DNA of 64,000 nt. It comes from Atrichornis clamosus (taxonomy: Eukaryota; Chordata; Aves; Passeriformes; Menuridae). The notes under the pieces are model-generated. The model saw only the letters and a program-made list of their open reading frames with translations, made no database searches and was not told where the DNA came from. The stretch covers positions 98,278 to 162,277 of the forward strand of contig WBMZ01010233.1 in assembly GCA_013400975.1 (NCBI GenBank). Direction: 5' to 3'. Shown one piece after another: positions 56,101 through 64,000 of this stretch (position 1 is its first letter; the number at the start of each line of letters is the position of its first letter). Made by a program: the position numbers and the translations under genes.

Positions 56101-59100
56101 ACTCCAACCTATCCACTGGGAACAGAATATGAGCACATAGAGAAGTACATACTGTAAGGAGAAATTCTGGGATGAAAAAACAACCAGCCTTTTGACCTTT
56201 TGAGATAAAAATCAAAATGAAATCTTTTGCCAACAGCACAAAGTAAAGGCTCCTTCAGAACAAGACACAGGAATATTCCGAATGGTAATAACCTAGTTTT
56301 AGATAAAGCATCAAAGGTGGCACATGAGCTGCTACAGAATATCTGACGCTTGTTGCAGATACTGCATAATGACCACTACATGCCTCATTAGCTCACAGAA
56401 TGTTTTGATAATTCTAGCACTAAATAAAAGACTATTTAAAATACATTCCAGGTAAAACAGAGTATATTAAAATAATCCAATAAATATCTTAATTCTTTCT
56501 TCATTTTGAGTCTGGCTCTATAATATTTTATCAAATTTCAGGCCAGGTCATCAAGTACACAGACAGTTTTCTGGTGTAGTATCATACCATTACTTAGGAC
56601 AAACTTGGGTGTAAGATTACCAAACCCATTATCCAATTAATAAAATCAAAATACTGAAAAGTATCAATATGAAAATAAAGCAATATGCTATACACAAAAA
56701 AATCACATTACTATAAAGATTATGAATCAAGCATTGTAAGTTAAAAAAATGCCGGAACTAAATCTTCTGTTTAATCCTCAATTCACGCTGTCCTGAATGT
56801 ACATTACAACAGACTGGTGACGTGATGACAGAGAGCTTCTTCCAAGCAACACTGCCTTGCTGTTTGCACCCACATCAAAAGGGATGCCAACACTCGGAGA
56901 ACGAGGCAGGACTCTGCAGGATGAGGCTGCTCACAAAATGTTTCAAACAACACGGATAACACCCATACACAACACACATTAGAAAACAAAAGACTGCTTC
57001 ATGGACTAACATACCAAATGATTCTAACAGCATGATGCATTATCCTAGAGGGATCATCTCTGGAGATATAGGTACCAAATTTCCAAATCTCTGAACATAA
57101 AAGCATTTTCAAAAACTCTTAATTATCAAGTTTCAAAAACATATTCAACACAGGACTTTCATCAACCTCGTCTAAAGTCCTAGCTGGGGGAATATGATTC
57201 TGATTTGGTTTTGAAGAAGCATGGGATGAAAACACAGTGGAACAAGAAAGCTTTCTTTCTTAATCTAATTTTAGGAAATACATGAGCAATTTTTGCAGAA
57301 GTTTCCTAGAGAAAGACAGTGCATACAGCATGAGACAGACAGAGACTGGAAAATTACAGCTCAAGTGTTTAAAGATGGTAGCCAGCAGGGGCTCTAAACA
57401 GGATCTTTCATTTTAAAGTGACCGAATTCCCTTCAACCACTAGAGCTTTGAGCTAGTAACTTGCACACTCTCACATTTCTTACTGAGGTAAACAAACATT
57501 TCCACAGCCACAACAGCAACTTCACATGAACAAGACTGATTTCTAGTAGGTGGGAAAACAACCAGCAGAAGCATTATTCAGACAAATACACTATTATGAA
57601 GCATATAATACTGGAGGTGGGGGGAAGACCAAACAACTGAAACAACAAAAAACCACTAACAGAATACATCAAATTATTCCAGTATCTTCTCAAGGTCTCC
57701 ATGAGGCATCAAGTAGCTTTTCTTCATCAGTAGTCCATAAACCTGAAATTGCAAATACCATTCACACCATTCAGTTTTCACTTTTTTTTCCATTCTCCTT
57801 TCATTTCAGTTTCTCACTCTAACATTTCACCCACAAGTCTGTGTTCAATTTAAGCAATTTGGGAACTACAACAGATTTTAGTCAGCCCTTCGAGATCATA
57901 CGCAGGTGAGTCAGACGTGCACTTTCAGTGGCTTGGAACACAGAGATGCAATCACAATTCAAGGTTCCACAATGCACTTGTTCCAAGGCAATCAGACGTT
58001 ATGTGAGCTACTGCAAGAGGAAGTGTAACAGTTGGTGCACAATTTTCCATCACTACGTGTATCAATTCTTCTTTACACTCCTGCTGGTGGTAGGAACCAG
58101 GTTATCATTCCCCTCCCTTAATTCCTTTAAGAACAAACTAAACCTTGAAAAAAAGTGGAAAAAAATTCAAGAGCCATTTTGCTTTCCCTTTTCCCCTCTC
58201 TCTCTGACACATCCCTAAATAAAGCTTGAGATCATGTGGGTTAACTACTACTTACTATATAGTTTTCTAATATGTAGCAGGTAAAGTCATAGCCTGATTT
58301 CTATGCAATTTTAACACAGCCTTGCCTTCATTATTTAGAGAAAATTTGAACTCCGTATTAAAGTAGAAAAAGGTTTAGTTCTGCTCTCTTGAGAAACATT
58401 TTTGAATGACTAAGCTGTGCAAAGAATCTACAAAATTCCACTCCATTTCCCCATCATACTTTTTAAATGATTCCTAGCAATGTTCTGAATATTAGACATT
58501 GAGCATATTCCATATTTACTTGGTAAAGTTTTTGTCCTTGTTTTTCAACATGCCAAGGATATTTCTCATCCATGTCACTGCCTTGATTCAAATTCACATG
58601 CAAAGCTGAAGAAAAATACATTAAGTAAATCCACAATTTCTCTTCAGATTACCTAGAATGCTTTTTAAGTATTTTGCTATAGTACTATTTTTACACGGCT
58701 TTCCCTTATAATGCAGGAGTTAACAGGAGGTTGAGGAGGAAACTGCAACCAAAAAAAACTCTCAAAGAGTAGATTGAGGACTTTCTACAATCTTTACCCT
58801 GAATGAAATTATTATATTGTGTGTCATTCTGAACTTCCAGCAATTATAAAAAGTCTCTGAAGTTAACAATATGCAATATAGTATTTTCAACCAAAACTAC
58901 AGATTTGAAAAGATGAGGCTATATAAACACTTTAACTTAAGGAAATTTATTAAGTTTTGCTAAGCTAAAGATATGAGATAAAGCCCTGGTTTCTAATATA
59001 CAACATTCAGATTATTTGACTCAAGAGGAAAATGGAGAAAACAAACTGAAAATATGCCAGTAAATTATATTATTCCTCCTCAAAATCTCCCTACGTTTCT

Positions 59101-59599
59101 TTAATATGTTCTCAAAAGTATGACTGGATAATAGAATTGATACCTTTATGATTTTGTGAATAATGGGTTTTATTAAGTTAAAGCAAACAGCCAGAACAAT
59201 ACATATGCAACTTCTACTACACACATTATAAAGACCGTAAATTATAACCTCTGTAAAACAAAAGGAAAGGTACTAAAAAAGCCAACACAGTGGTTACGGA
59301 CTGTTCCATCCCTGATAACAGGCTGGGTTCTGTGTTTAGAGAAGAGCTGTTGTTTGCTTATTTAAACTGAAATAGCATGAAATACAGAATCAAGTATAAA
59401 TAAAAAGTTAATGGAGTTACACAGATTCTATGAGAACTCTAGATTAGTGAGGGGGGAAAAAAAAAAGTTTACTAGTAAAAGAGATCACGAGTGGGCTCAA
59501 GTTTCAATTCCTAGTGGTGAGGGACAACAGGAGAAATTACCCAGGATTTTTGTAACAATTCCTTTAATAATACACCACTTTCATAACAGAAGTGTTTTA
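53136..59599. other. Intergenic DNA downstream of ZNF281
   Basis: AT-rich sequence between the CR1 fragment and the end of ZNF281. The longest frame is 131 codons (54295-54690 minus), with frames open on the opposite strand too. Extra AATAAA hexamers on the ZNF281 strand at 58946 and 59169 would allow a longer 3' UTR reaching into this region. Confidence 0.65.
55304..55319. repeat. 7-bp inverted repeat TAACCCC-CT-GGGGTTA
   Basis: Perfect 7-base arms flank CT. The GC-rich centre (CCCCCTGGGG) resembles an EBF- or AP-2-type half-palindrome. It is a single occurrence with no other support. Confidence 0.35.
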
Positions 59600-59620
59600 C
59601 ACTTGCACAATGTTAATAAC

Positions 59621-59626
59621 TTTATT
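59621..59626 (-). terminator. ZNF281: Polyadenylation hexamer AATAAA for ZNF281
   Basis: TTTATT on the plus strand reads AATAAA on the gene strand. It is the first canonical hexamer after the stop codon. The gene-strand sequence 25-60 bases further on is GT-rich (GTGGTGTATT), fitting a downstream element, so cleavage near 59595-59610 is likely. An ATTAAA variant at 59563-59568 and further AATAAA copies at 59169-59174 and 58946-58951 could give longer isoforms. Confidence 0.6.
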
Positions 59627-60178
59627 ATACATGGAAGCCTGTAATAGGCTGATTACACAATAAGACTGCAAACAACCACTGGTACCTTCCTGACAACAGA
59701 AAAGTACGTTAAGACTGAAACATCACCAAGAGTACATAAAAAACCATCATCATAAACATCACCAAAATTACATTAAAAAACTAATCAAAAAATACATTTG
59801 TAAAAAGTGGTTTAGAGCAGTGCCACTGCGTTTCAGCAGCTTTGAATGGCCGCCAGTATTTCTAGCAGGTTTCCATGGCTCCACAGGCATTAATCAGGAT
59901 TCACATATAATAAATAATGTACCACAAAATATACATAAAGTAAGGCAATAATTCCAAAGAAAAGTTCTGTTGATATTAACAAGCCACTCAAGTTCTACTT
60001 TTGTAGTTGGTGCCATCACCAGAAGCCTTTGATGGAATTGCAGCCTTAGGCCCTAAAGCCTGCCACGATGAACTGCTGCAAGCCCCTCTATCCCTAAAGA
60101 GCTCCAGTGACACGACCGGGACACTGCTGGGCACAGCGGTCTGTGTTAGCTGATCCTGATGCAGGACAGGGGCCTTAC

Positions 60179-60186
60179 TATGTACA
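60179..60186 (-). promoter_or_regulatory. Pumilio response element in ZNF281 3' UTR
   Basis: The gene strand reads TGTACATA, an exact match to the Pumilio consensus UGUANAUA. It lies about 1.1 kb after the stop and about 560 bases before the proposed poly(A) hexamer. Pumilio proteins repress or destabilise mRNAs through such elements. A single 8-mer can occur by chance. Confidence 0.4.
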
Positions 60187-60367
60187 ATTGGGAGTATATT
60201 ATTTCTTATCATACATGGAAACCTCGACATAGTTCTAAAACATGTGGGTGTTCATTGTTCATCATCTGATGTCCTAAGACATCAGAAAGTACATCATAAG
60301 ATATGCACTTTCTGGAATGTAAATCTTTTTAAATGCTAGCTATTAAGTTGGGGTGAGAGAGTGAGTA

Positions 60368-60398
60368 GGGGAAAAGGGAAGGGGTGAGGGAGGGAGGG
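60368..60398. promoter_or_regulatory. G-quadruplex motif; C-rich tract in ZNF281 mRNA
   Basis: The plus strand has six G-runs of 3-4 bases separated by 1-4 bases. The core 60381-60398 fits the four-run quadruplex rule with loops of 3, 1 and 1. The gene is on the other strand, so its mRNA would carry CCCTCCCTCCCTCACCCC, a typical binding target for PCBP/hnRNP K proteins. The DNA quadruplex would sit on the transcribed template strand. Confidence 0.55.
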
Positions 60399-61236
60399 AC
60401 ATGACCAAGATCAAGTCAAGAGGGACCAGGAACACAGTAAAACAGAGGAAACCCTTTACACTAAAAGAACGTGAAAAATGGGAAGAGCAAGAGATGGACT
60501 TTTTTGAACCAAGGGTAATAAATAATGTATCCCAAAAACCCATCTGGATTATGACTGTAGTTTCAAGTTGGGGTTCTAATGACATGAACCAGCTGCACAC
60601 ATTTTGTTCTCACAGTTTGTGTCAACAGAATCTCTTTACGGAATTACAGTCTTACACAGAAGTTCTGGGGACATTACTGTTTAGATTAAAGCTACCATGC
60701 TGGGCTCATCATACAGACCCAAGAATATTTGCTCCACCTGCCTGGAATGAGCATCACCTGGAAGAACATGAGTACTTTAAAAACAACAAGATTTAGGTAG
60801 CAATATTCTTTCAGATCAGCCAAGGTAAGAAAACAGCAATTTGAAATGTCATAGATCCCTTCCTCAAAAAGCTGAGATATATTTGTCATCGTCTGTAAAT
60901 TGGAAGTTCCAATACACTAGTGGTGCATAGAATTCCCATGCTTCATTACACTTTCCTGAGAGTAAAACAATTAGAATAAACCTTAGTCCTAGGAACAAAG
61001 TTAATTTTTTGCATTTTAAACTCTTGGGCTATTCCCTGACAATCTACATAATGTAAATTTGATTGCTAAACATTGTCACTTGAACAAAAACACTATTTTA
61101 AAACTATTGATTTTTGATTAAAAACCATAATAAACAGAGCTAAAAAATCACACTAATAAAATAAACTAAATATGAAAAGTTGCATTGAAAGGGCATGTTA
61201 CATTATTCTTAATAGGACCGTGTAGAAACATTCCAA

Positions 61237-61243
61237 TGGCAGT
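61237..61243 (-). promoter_or_regulatory. miR-34/449 seed match (7mer-A1) in ZNF281 3' UTR
   Basis: The gene strand reads ACTGCCA, a 7mer-A1 match to the miR-34 seed, about 60 nt beyond the stop codon. Human ZNF281 is a reported miR-34a target (established knowledge, from memory), which raises this above a chance 7mer. The base needed for an 8mer is missing (TACTGCCA rather than CACTGCCA). Confidence 0.5.
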
Positions 61244-61301
61244 ATTGTCAAAGTAAAACAAATTACATTAAGAAGACCCCACAGCCCAGTCACAGTCAGG
61301 A

Positions 61302-61310
61302 CCTTACCTG
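61302..61310 (-). promoter_or_regulatory. Near-consensus 5' splice site overlapping the ZNF281 stop codon
   Basis: The gene strand reads CAG|GTAAGG, which matches the donor consensus (C/A)AG|GT(A/G)AGT at all but the last position. The stop TAA is inside it, so splicing here would remove the stop and the last arginine codon. No partner acceptor could be assigned. The match is certain; use as a splice site is unproven. Confidence 0.4.
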
Positions 61311-63934
61311 TAACTCTGGCTGGTTGGGGTTTTTACTCGTGTACTACATGGCTCACTTACATCAGACATCATATTTGTATACCCTGAGAAATCTGACACT
61401 GAAGTCCTTACTCTATGGTCCACTTCTCCATTAGAGTTAGTGATAAAAGTCATTGGCACCCTGCTGCCCGACTTGAACTGAGAACCAAACGCTTGTGCAA
61501 AGTTCTCGATCTGGTAGGTTGCTCTAGGCTCTATGTCCTTCTGAGGATCTATCTGGCTGGTTAACTCCTGAGATGGGATCTGAAAGCTCGTTGAGGATTC
61601 TAAGTTTTTCTGTTCCTTCTGGCCAGTCAGTTTCTGAGATGTTGACTGGTAGTTAGATGAAGTCTCTAAGTTTTTCTGCGGATCAATGAGATCATCCAGC
61701 TCTTGAGAAGGAGTCAACTGTTGATGCGAAGCCTCCAAAGCAGACAAATAAAAGCCTGGCTGAGATCCAAGCAACATCCCAAATGGAGGTTTTGGCAACG
61801 CAGTTGGCAATACTGAGGTAACGGATTGGCTGAAGCCACACTCAAGTGGAGATGTAGTGTATATCTGTTTGTCTGGAAACAGAGTGTGGTTATGGAGACT
61901 TGAAGACAAGCTAACAAACTGGAAACTGGGTCCAAAAGCAAAACCAGTGCTATTGGTTGTTCTTTCAAAGGCTTGTTGGAGGTATTTTGAGTATTCTTGC
62001 AACATGCTTGCCTTATCATTTGAAACTGTTTGAGAGTTAGGGCTCAAGTTTTCTTCCTGAACCATCTCTGAATGTTCTCCTGAGGTGTGCAAGTCCACAC
62101 GCTGTTCAGTTATACTGAAAGGATCTTCTTTCTGGCCTTCTGATTTGTGAGAGTACTGGTCCAAAAGGCTCTGTAAGACTTCATCAGGAATACCAGACTT
62201 GTCATGGCAAGACTTTATTTCACTATTTAAAGATGCTGAATCAATAAGAGATAAAGAAGCTTCATTATCCATAACGCTAACACCTGGAGACTGGATGACG
62301 GACTGCTGGGAAGTCATGTGTCCGACATTAAGTGAAAAGGCACTGTTACTGCTTGCAGTTTGTAAGTATCTTCTTTTCTTTGAAAACTGCATGGCATCAT
62401 CATAATTGCTACTTATTTGACCCGGTTTACCACCTGTACTTTGGAGAAGGCCAATAGTTTCTACACCGGTATTGGCTACTAGGCCTAGAGAGCCACTCTG
62501 TTTCCCAGACAGTGGTTTTTGCCCCAAAATATCTGGCAGTGGTGATACAAAATTAAGGTAATTTTTGTCTGCCTGTTTTCTGCTTGCTTTTTTCAAGACC
62601 AATTTTGGCACCTTTTTCTGAAGTTCTTCTACACCTGTGCCAACTAGACCACCACTGGAAGACACAATAGGAATATCAACTGCATAACTTGGCATGGCCA
62701 CATTACTTGTAACTTGAGATTCAGCTATTTTGCTGCTACACTTGTTTCCTTTGTTTTCAGTGGATGTATTTTTTGTTTTACTTTTTCTCCTTGAGGAACT
62801 TGTATTTCCCTGAGACAAAGCAGCCAAGCTTCCCATGCTGTTTGATGATCCAGGCTCCATTCCAGCCCCTGCTTTACCTATGGCTTCACCACATGTTCTT
62901 CTGTGCTTCAACAGTCTATCAGTCCTTGAAAAATACTGCTGACAAGTGTCACATTTGTATGGCTTTTCTCCACTATGTGTTCTCTTGTGTCTCTCCATGT
63001 GGTACTTCTGGATGAACTTCATACTACACTGGTCACACCCAAAAGGCTTCTCCCTGCTATGGATCTTCTCGTGTCTCTGCAGTAAGTACTTCTGGATGAA
63101 GCCCATGCTGCACTGGCTGCACTGGAAAGGCCTCTCCCCGGTGTGGATGAGCACGTGCCTACGTAAGTGATAGGAGCTCCTGAAGGCAGCACTGCAGTGT
63201 TCGCAGACGTGAGGTTTCTGGCTGGGGGACGCGACGGCACCTTCCCCATCTCCCACCAGGGGGGGTTTGGATGAAGCGCTTGGCTTCCGCTTGGCTTTGA
63301 TTCCCTGAGTTTCTGGCTTTGGCCTCTTTGCCTTCTTGACCTGGGCGTCGTGCTTTGGCTCACCCGCGCTGCCTGGAGCGCCCTCGCCTCTGCCAGTCAG
63401 CAGCAGGTCTCGGTGGGGATGCTGGTGCAGGTGGTGAAGAAGGCTGAGGTCCTGGATCACGCTCGGGCCGGTTCCTTCGCCGCTGCCCAGGCCGGGGGGT
63501 CTCTCCTCCGCCGCTCCCCCGAAAAGCCCCCCGTAGTGGTGATGGTGCTGCGGCTGCTGCTGCTCCTCCTCCTCCTGCTCGCTGGGCTTCTCTTGCTTGA
63601 TGCTCACCAGGGACTGCAGAAAGCCCCAAGGGCTCCTCTGCGAGGAGGGAGCGGAGGGGAAAGCCCCCGTCGGCTCCTTCTTGAAAGTCACGTCCTGCGG
63701 GGGCGGAGGCGCCGGGGGCTCGCCCGCCGCCGTGGAGGAAGCGGCGGCGGCGGCCGGAGGTAACACGCACTGCGGGGGGTGCTGGGCCGCCGCGGGGGGC
63801 GCGGCCGCCCGGGCGAAGCTGGTGACCGGGGGCAGCCGGTGGTTGAACATCACCATGCCGGGGGGGAACGTGGGCTCCATGGCCGCCGCCCTCTTGCCGC
63901 CGCCGCCGCCGAGGAAGCCGCTGCCGAGTTTCAT
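61304..63934 (-). CDS. ZNF281: ZNF281, Krueppel-type zinc-finger transcription factor (complete, single coding exon)
   Basis: This 876-residue nuclear DNA-binding regulator matches vertebrate ZNF281 (ZBP-99) from start to the TPTSQSYR C-terminus; the human protein is about 895 residues as I recall. Residues 19-40 are the conserved [12 protein letters not shown] block. Residues 103-117 ([15 protein letters not shown]) and 83-88 (TFKKEP) each contain a sumoylation-type psi-K-x-E motif, at K113 and K85. An acidic, Gln- and His-rich stretch covers 119-133. A basic, NLS-like segment lies at 200-218. Four fingers follow: C244/C247/H260/H264, C272/C275/H288/H292, C300/C303/H316/H320, and C328/C331/H344/C348, the last being C2HC. 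A second basic patch, KKRR, is at 519-522. Residues 742-809 hold three imperfect 22-23-residue repeats. The family binds GC-rich promoters and is linked to pluripotency and EMT control (established knowledge). The first ATG matches the known N-terminus, but M19 has the better Kozak context (GCCATGG). There is no frameshift. The 5' third is very GC-rich. ZNF148 is the nearest paralogue; the C-terminus favours ZNF281. Confidence 0.97.
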   Translation of the reverse strand: MKLGSGFLGGGGGKRAAAMEPTFPPGMVMFNHRLPPVTSFARAAAPPAAAQHPPQCVLPPAAAAASSTAAGEPPAPPPPQDVTFKKEPTGAFPSAPSSQRSPWGFLQSLVSIKQEKPSEQEEEEQQQPQHHHHYGGLFGGAAEERPPGLGSGEGTGPSVIQDLSLLHHLHQHPHRDLLLTGRGEGAPGSAGEPKHDAQVKKAKRPKPETQGIKAKRKPSASSKPPLVGDGEGAVASPSQKPHVCEHCSAAFRSSYHLRRHVLIHTGERPFQCSQCSMGFIQKYLLQRHEKIHSREKPFGCDQCSMKFIQKYHMERHKRTHSGEKPYKCDTCQQYFSRTDRLLKHRRTCGEAIGKAGAGMEPGSSNSMGSLAALSQGNTSSSRRKSKTKNTSTENKGNKCSSKIAESQVTSNVAMPSYAVDIPIVSSSGGLVGTGVEELQKKVPKLVLKKASRKQADKNYLNFVSPLPDILGQKPLSGKQSGSLGLVANTGVETIGLLQSTGGKPGQISSNYDDAMQFSKKRRYLQTASSNSAFSLNVGHMTSQQSVIQSPGVSVMDNEASLSLIDSASLNSEIKSCHDKSGIPDEVLQSLLDQYSHKSEGQKEDPFSITEQRVDLHTSGEHSEMVQEENLSPNSQTVSNDKASMLQEYSKYLQQAFERTTNSTGFAFGPSFQFVSLSSSLHNHTLFPDKQIYTTSPLECGFSQSVTSVLPTALPKPPFGMLLGSQPGFYLSALEASHQQLTPSQELDDLIDPQKNLETSSNYQSTSQKLTGQKEQKNLESSTSFQIPSQELTSQIDPQKDIEPRATYQIENFAQAFGSQFKSGSRVPMTFITNSNGEVDHRVRTSVSDFSGYTNMMSDVSEPCSTRVKTPTSQSYR
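61508..61711 (-). repeat. ZNF281: Three-copy 22-23-residue repeat inside the ZNF281 C-terminus
   Basis: Residues 742-764, 765-786 and 787-809 align as three copies of a module of the form (P/T)SQ(E/K)L...QK(N/D)(L/I)E...(Y/F)Q(S/I). Shared positions include SQ-x-L near the start, QK followed by N/D-L/I-E in the middle, and an aromatic-Gln pair near the end. The module is polar, rich in Gln, Ser and Asp/Glu, and predicted disordered. It has no name or function that I know. Its presence in the human protein, as I recall it, suggests conserved short linear motifs. Confidence 0.8.
62891..63205 (-). other. ZNF281: ZNF281 zinc-finger DNA-binding domain (four tandem fingers)
   Basis: Residues 244-348 encode four fingers in a strict 28-residue register. 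The linkers are TGERPF, SREKPF and SGEKPY, close to the TGEKP consensus. Fingers 1-3 are C2H2; finger 4 ends in cysteine (C2HC). Fingers 2 and 3 both carry the FIQKY helix start, suggesting an internal duplication shared across the ZNF148/ZNF281 family. All metal ligands are present, so the domain should fold. Confidence 0.96.
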
Positions 63935-64000
63935 CCCCCGGGAAGGCGGGCCGGAGAGGAGGCGCGGCCCAGAGGGGCTGCGGGACCCGCCGCCCGCCCG
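63150..64000 (-). promoter_or_regulatory. ZNF281: CpG-rich 5' region of ZNF281 (5' UTR/promoter side, cut by window edge)
   Basis: Dense CpG runs from the first-finger codons through the start codon to the window end. Only 66 bases precede the ATG; they contain GC-box-like GGGCGGG runs, typical of a TATA-less housekeeping or developmental promoter. The transcription start and any upstream non-coding exon lie outside the window, or cannot be placed. Confidence 0.7.

Larger units (their letters stand above)
59600..61303 (-). other. ZNF281: Probable ZNF281 3' untranslated region
   Basis: The region runs from the TAA stop (61304-61306) to just past the first canonical AATAAA on this strand, about 1.7 kb, a plausible length for this gene. 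I searched the interval for other AATAAA copies on the minus strand and saw none. It contains a miR-34-type seed match, a Pumilio element and a C-rich tract, listed separately. Small open frames on either strand here (59988-60230 minus, 60401-60796 plus) show no domain and I treat them as chance. The exact cleavage position is inferred. Confidence 0.65.

Noticed and set aside
1..59599. Hidden exons of NR5A2 or another neighbour
   Set aside because: No nuclear-receptor peptide or other known exon sequence appears in the translated frames seen in this interval.
60401..60796. 131-codon plus-strand frame antisense to the ZNF281 3' UTR
   Set aside because: It starts in the G-rich tract and has no domain; chance is more likely than an antisense gene.
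63350..63770. Open frames of about 137 codons on the plus strand and in another minus frame across the ZNF281 5' coding region
   Set aside because: They are shadows of the GC-rich ZNF281 coding sequence; the ZNF281 frame is the conserved one.
1..64000. CRISPR arrays, operons, tRNA, rRNA, U6 or other small RNA genes
   Set aside because: This is vertebrate nuclear DNA. No regularly spaced repeats, cloverleaf T-loop sequences or known snRNA cores were found by eye.

Overview
This window looks like bird nuclear DNA. It contains one real protein-coding gene at its right edge and about 59.6 kb of gene-free DNA to its left. The evidence for a bird is a CR1 LINE fragment at 52.58-53.14 kb, a short CR1 3' tail at 40.83-40.89 kb ending in the ATTCTATG-type motif, very low repeat content overall, and a recognisable vertebrate zinc-finger gene with an intact single coding exon. 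T/G-rich and A/C-rich low-complexity tracts recur, which I associate with songbirds, but I cannot assign a species.

Right edge (59.6-64.0 kb, minus strand): the complete coding sequence of ZNF281 (876 codons, four zinc fingers, no frame break). Around its ATG is a CpG-rich 5' region cut off by the window edge. Below the stop is an apparent 1.7 kb 3' UTR ending at the first canonical AATAAA. The 3' UTR holds a miR-34-type seed match, a Pumilio element and a C-rich tract. A near-consensus splice donor overlaps the stop codon.

Middle and left (1-59.6 kb): no exon set, RNA gene or intact transposon could be supported. Scattered open frames are short, overlap each other on both strands, and show no domains. 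Distinct objects in this desert are: an orphan CpG island at 42.12-42.48 kb; a compact hub at 30.93-31.27 kb with three POU-octamer-like sites, a CpG-rich patch and a good CTCF-like motif; a smaller CpG patch at 10.14-10.27 kb; octamer/TAATTA and E-box/TAATTA clusters; a 48-bp tandem duplication at 28.6 kb; and a few microsatellites and inverted repeats.

From memory of human 1q32, the 3' side of ZNF281 faces NR5A2 across a large intergenic interval. If synteny holds, this desert lies between those two genes and its regulatory candidates could serve either one. That is inference. I found no convincing new biological system. The most checkable novelties are the regulatory hub at 31 kb, the orphan CpG island at 42 kb, the splice donor on the ZNF281 stop codon, and the three-copy repeat in the ZNF281 C-terminus.
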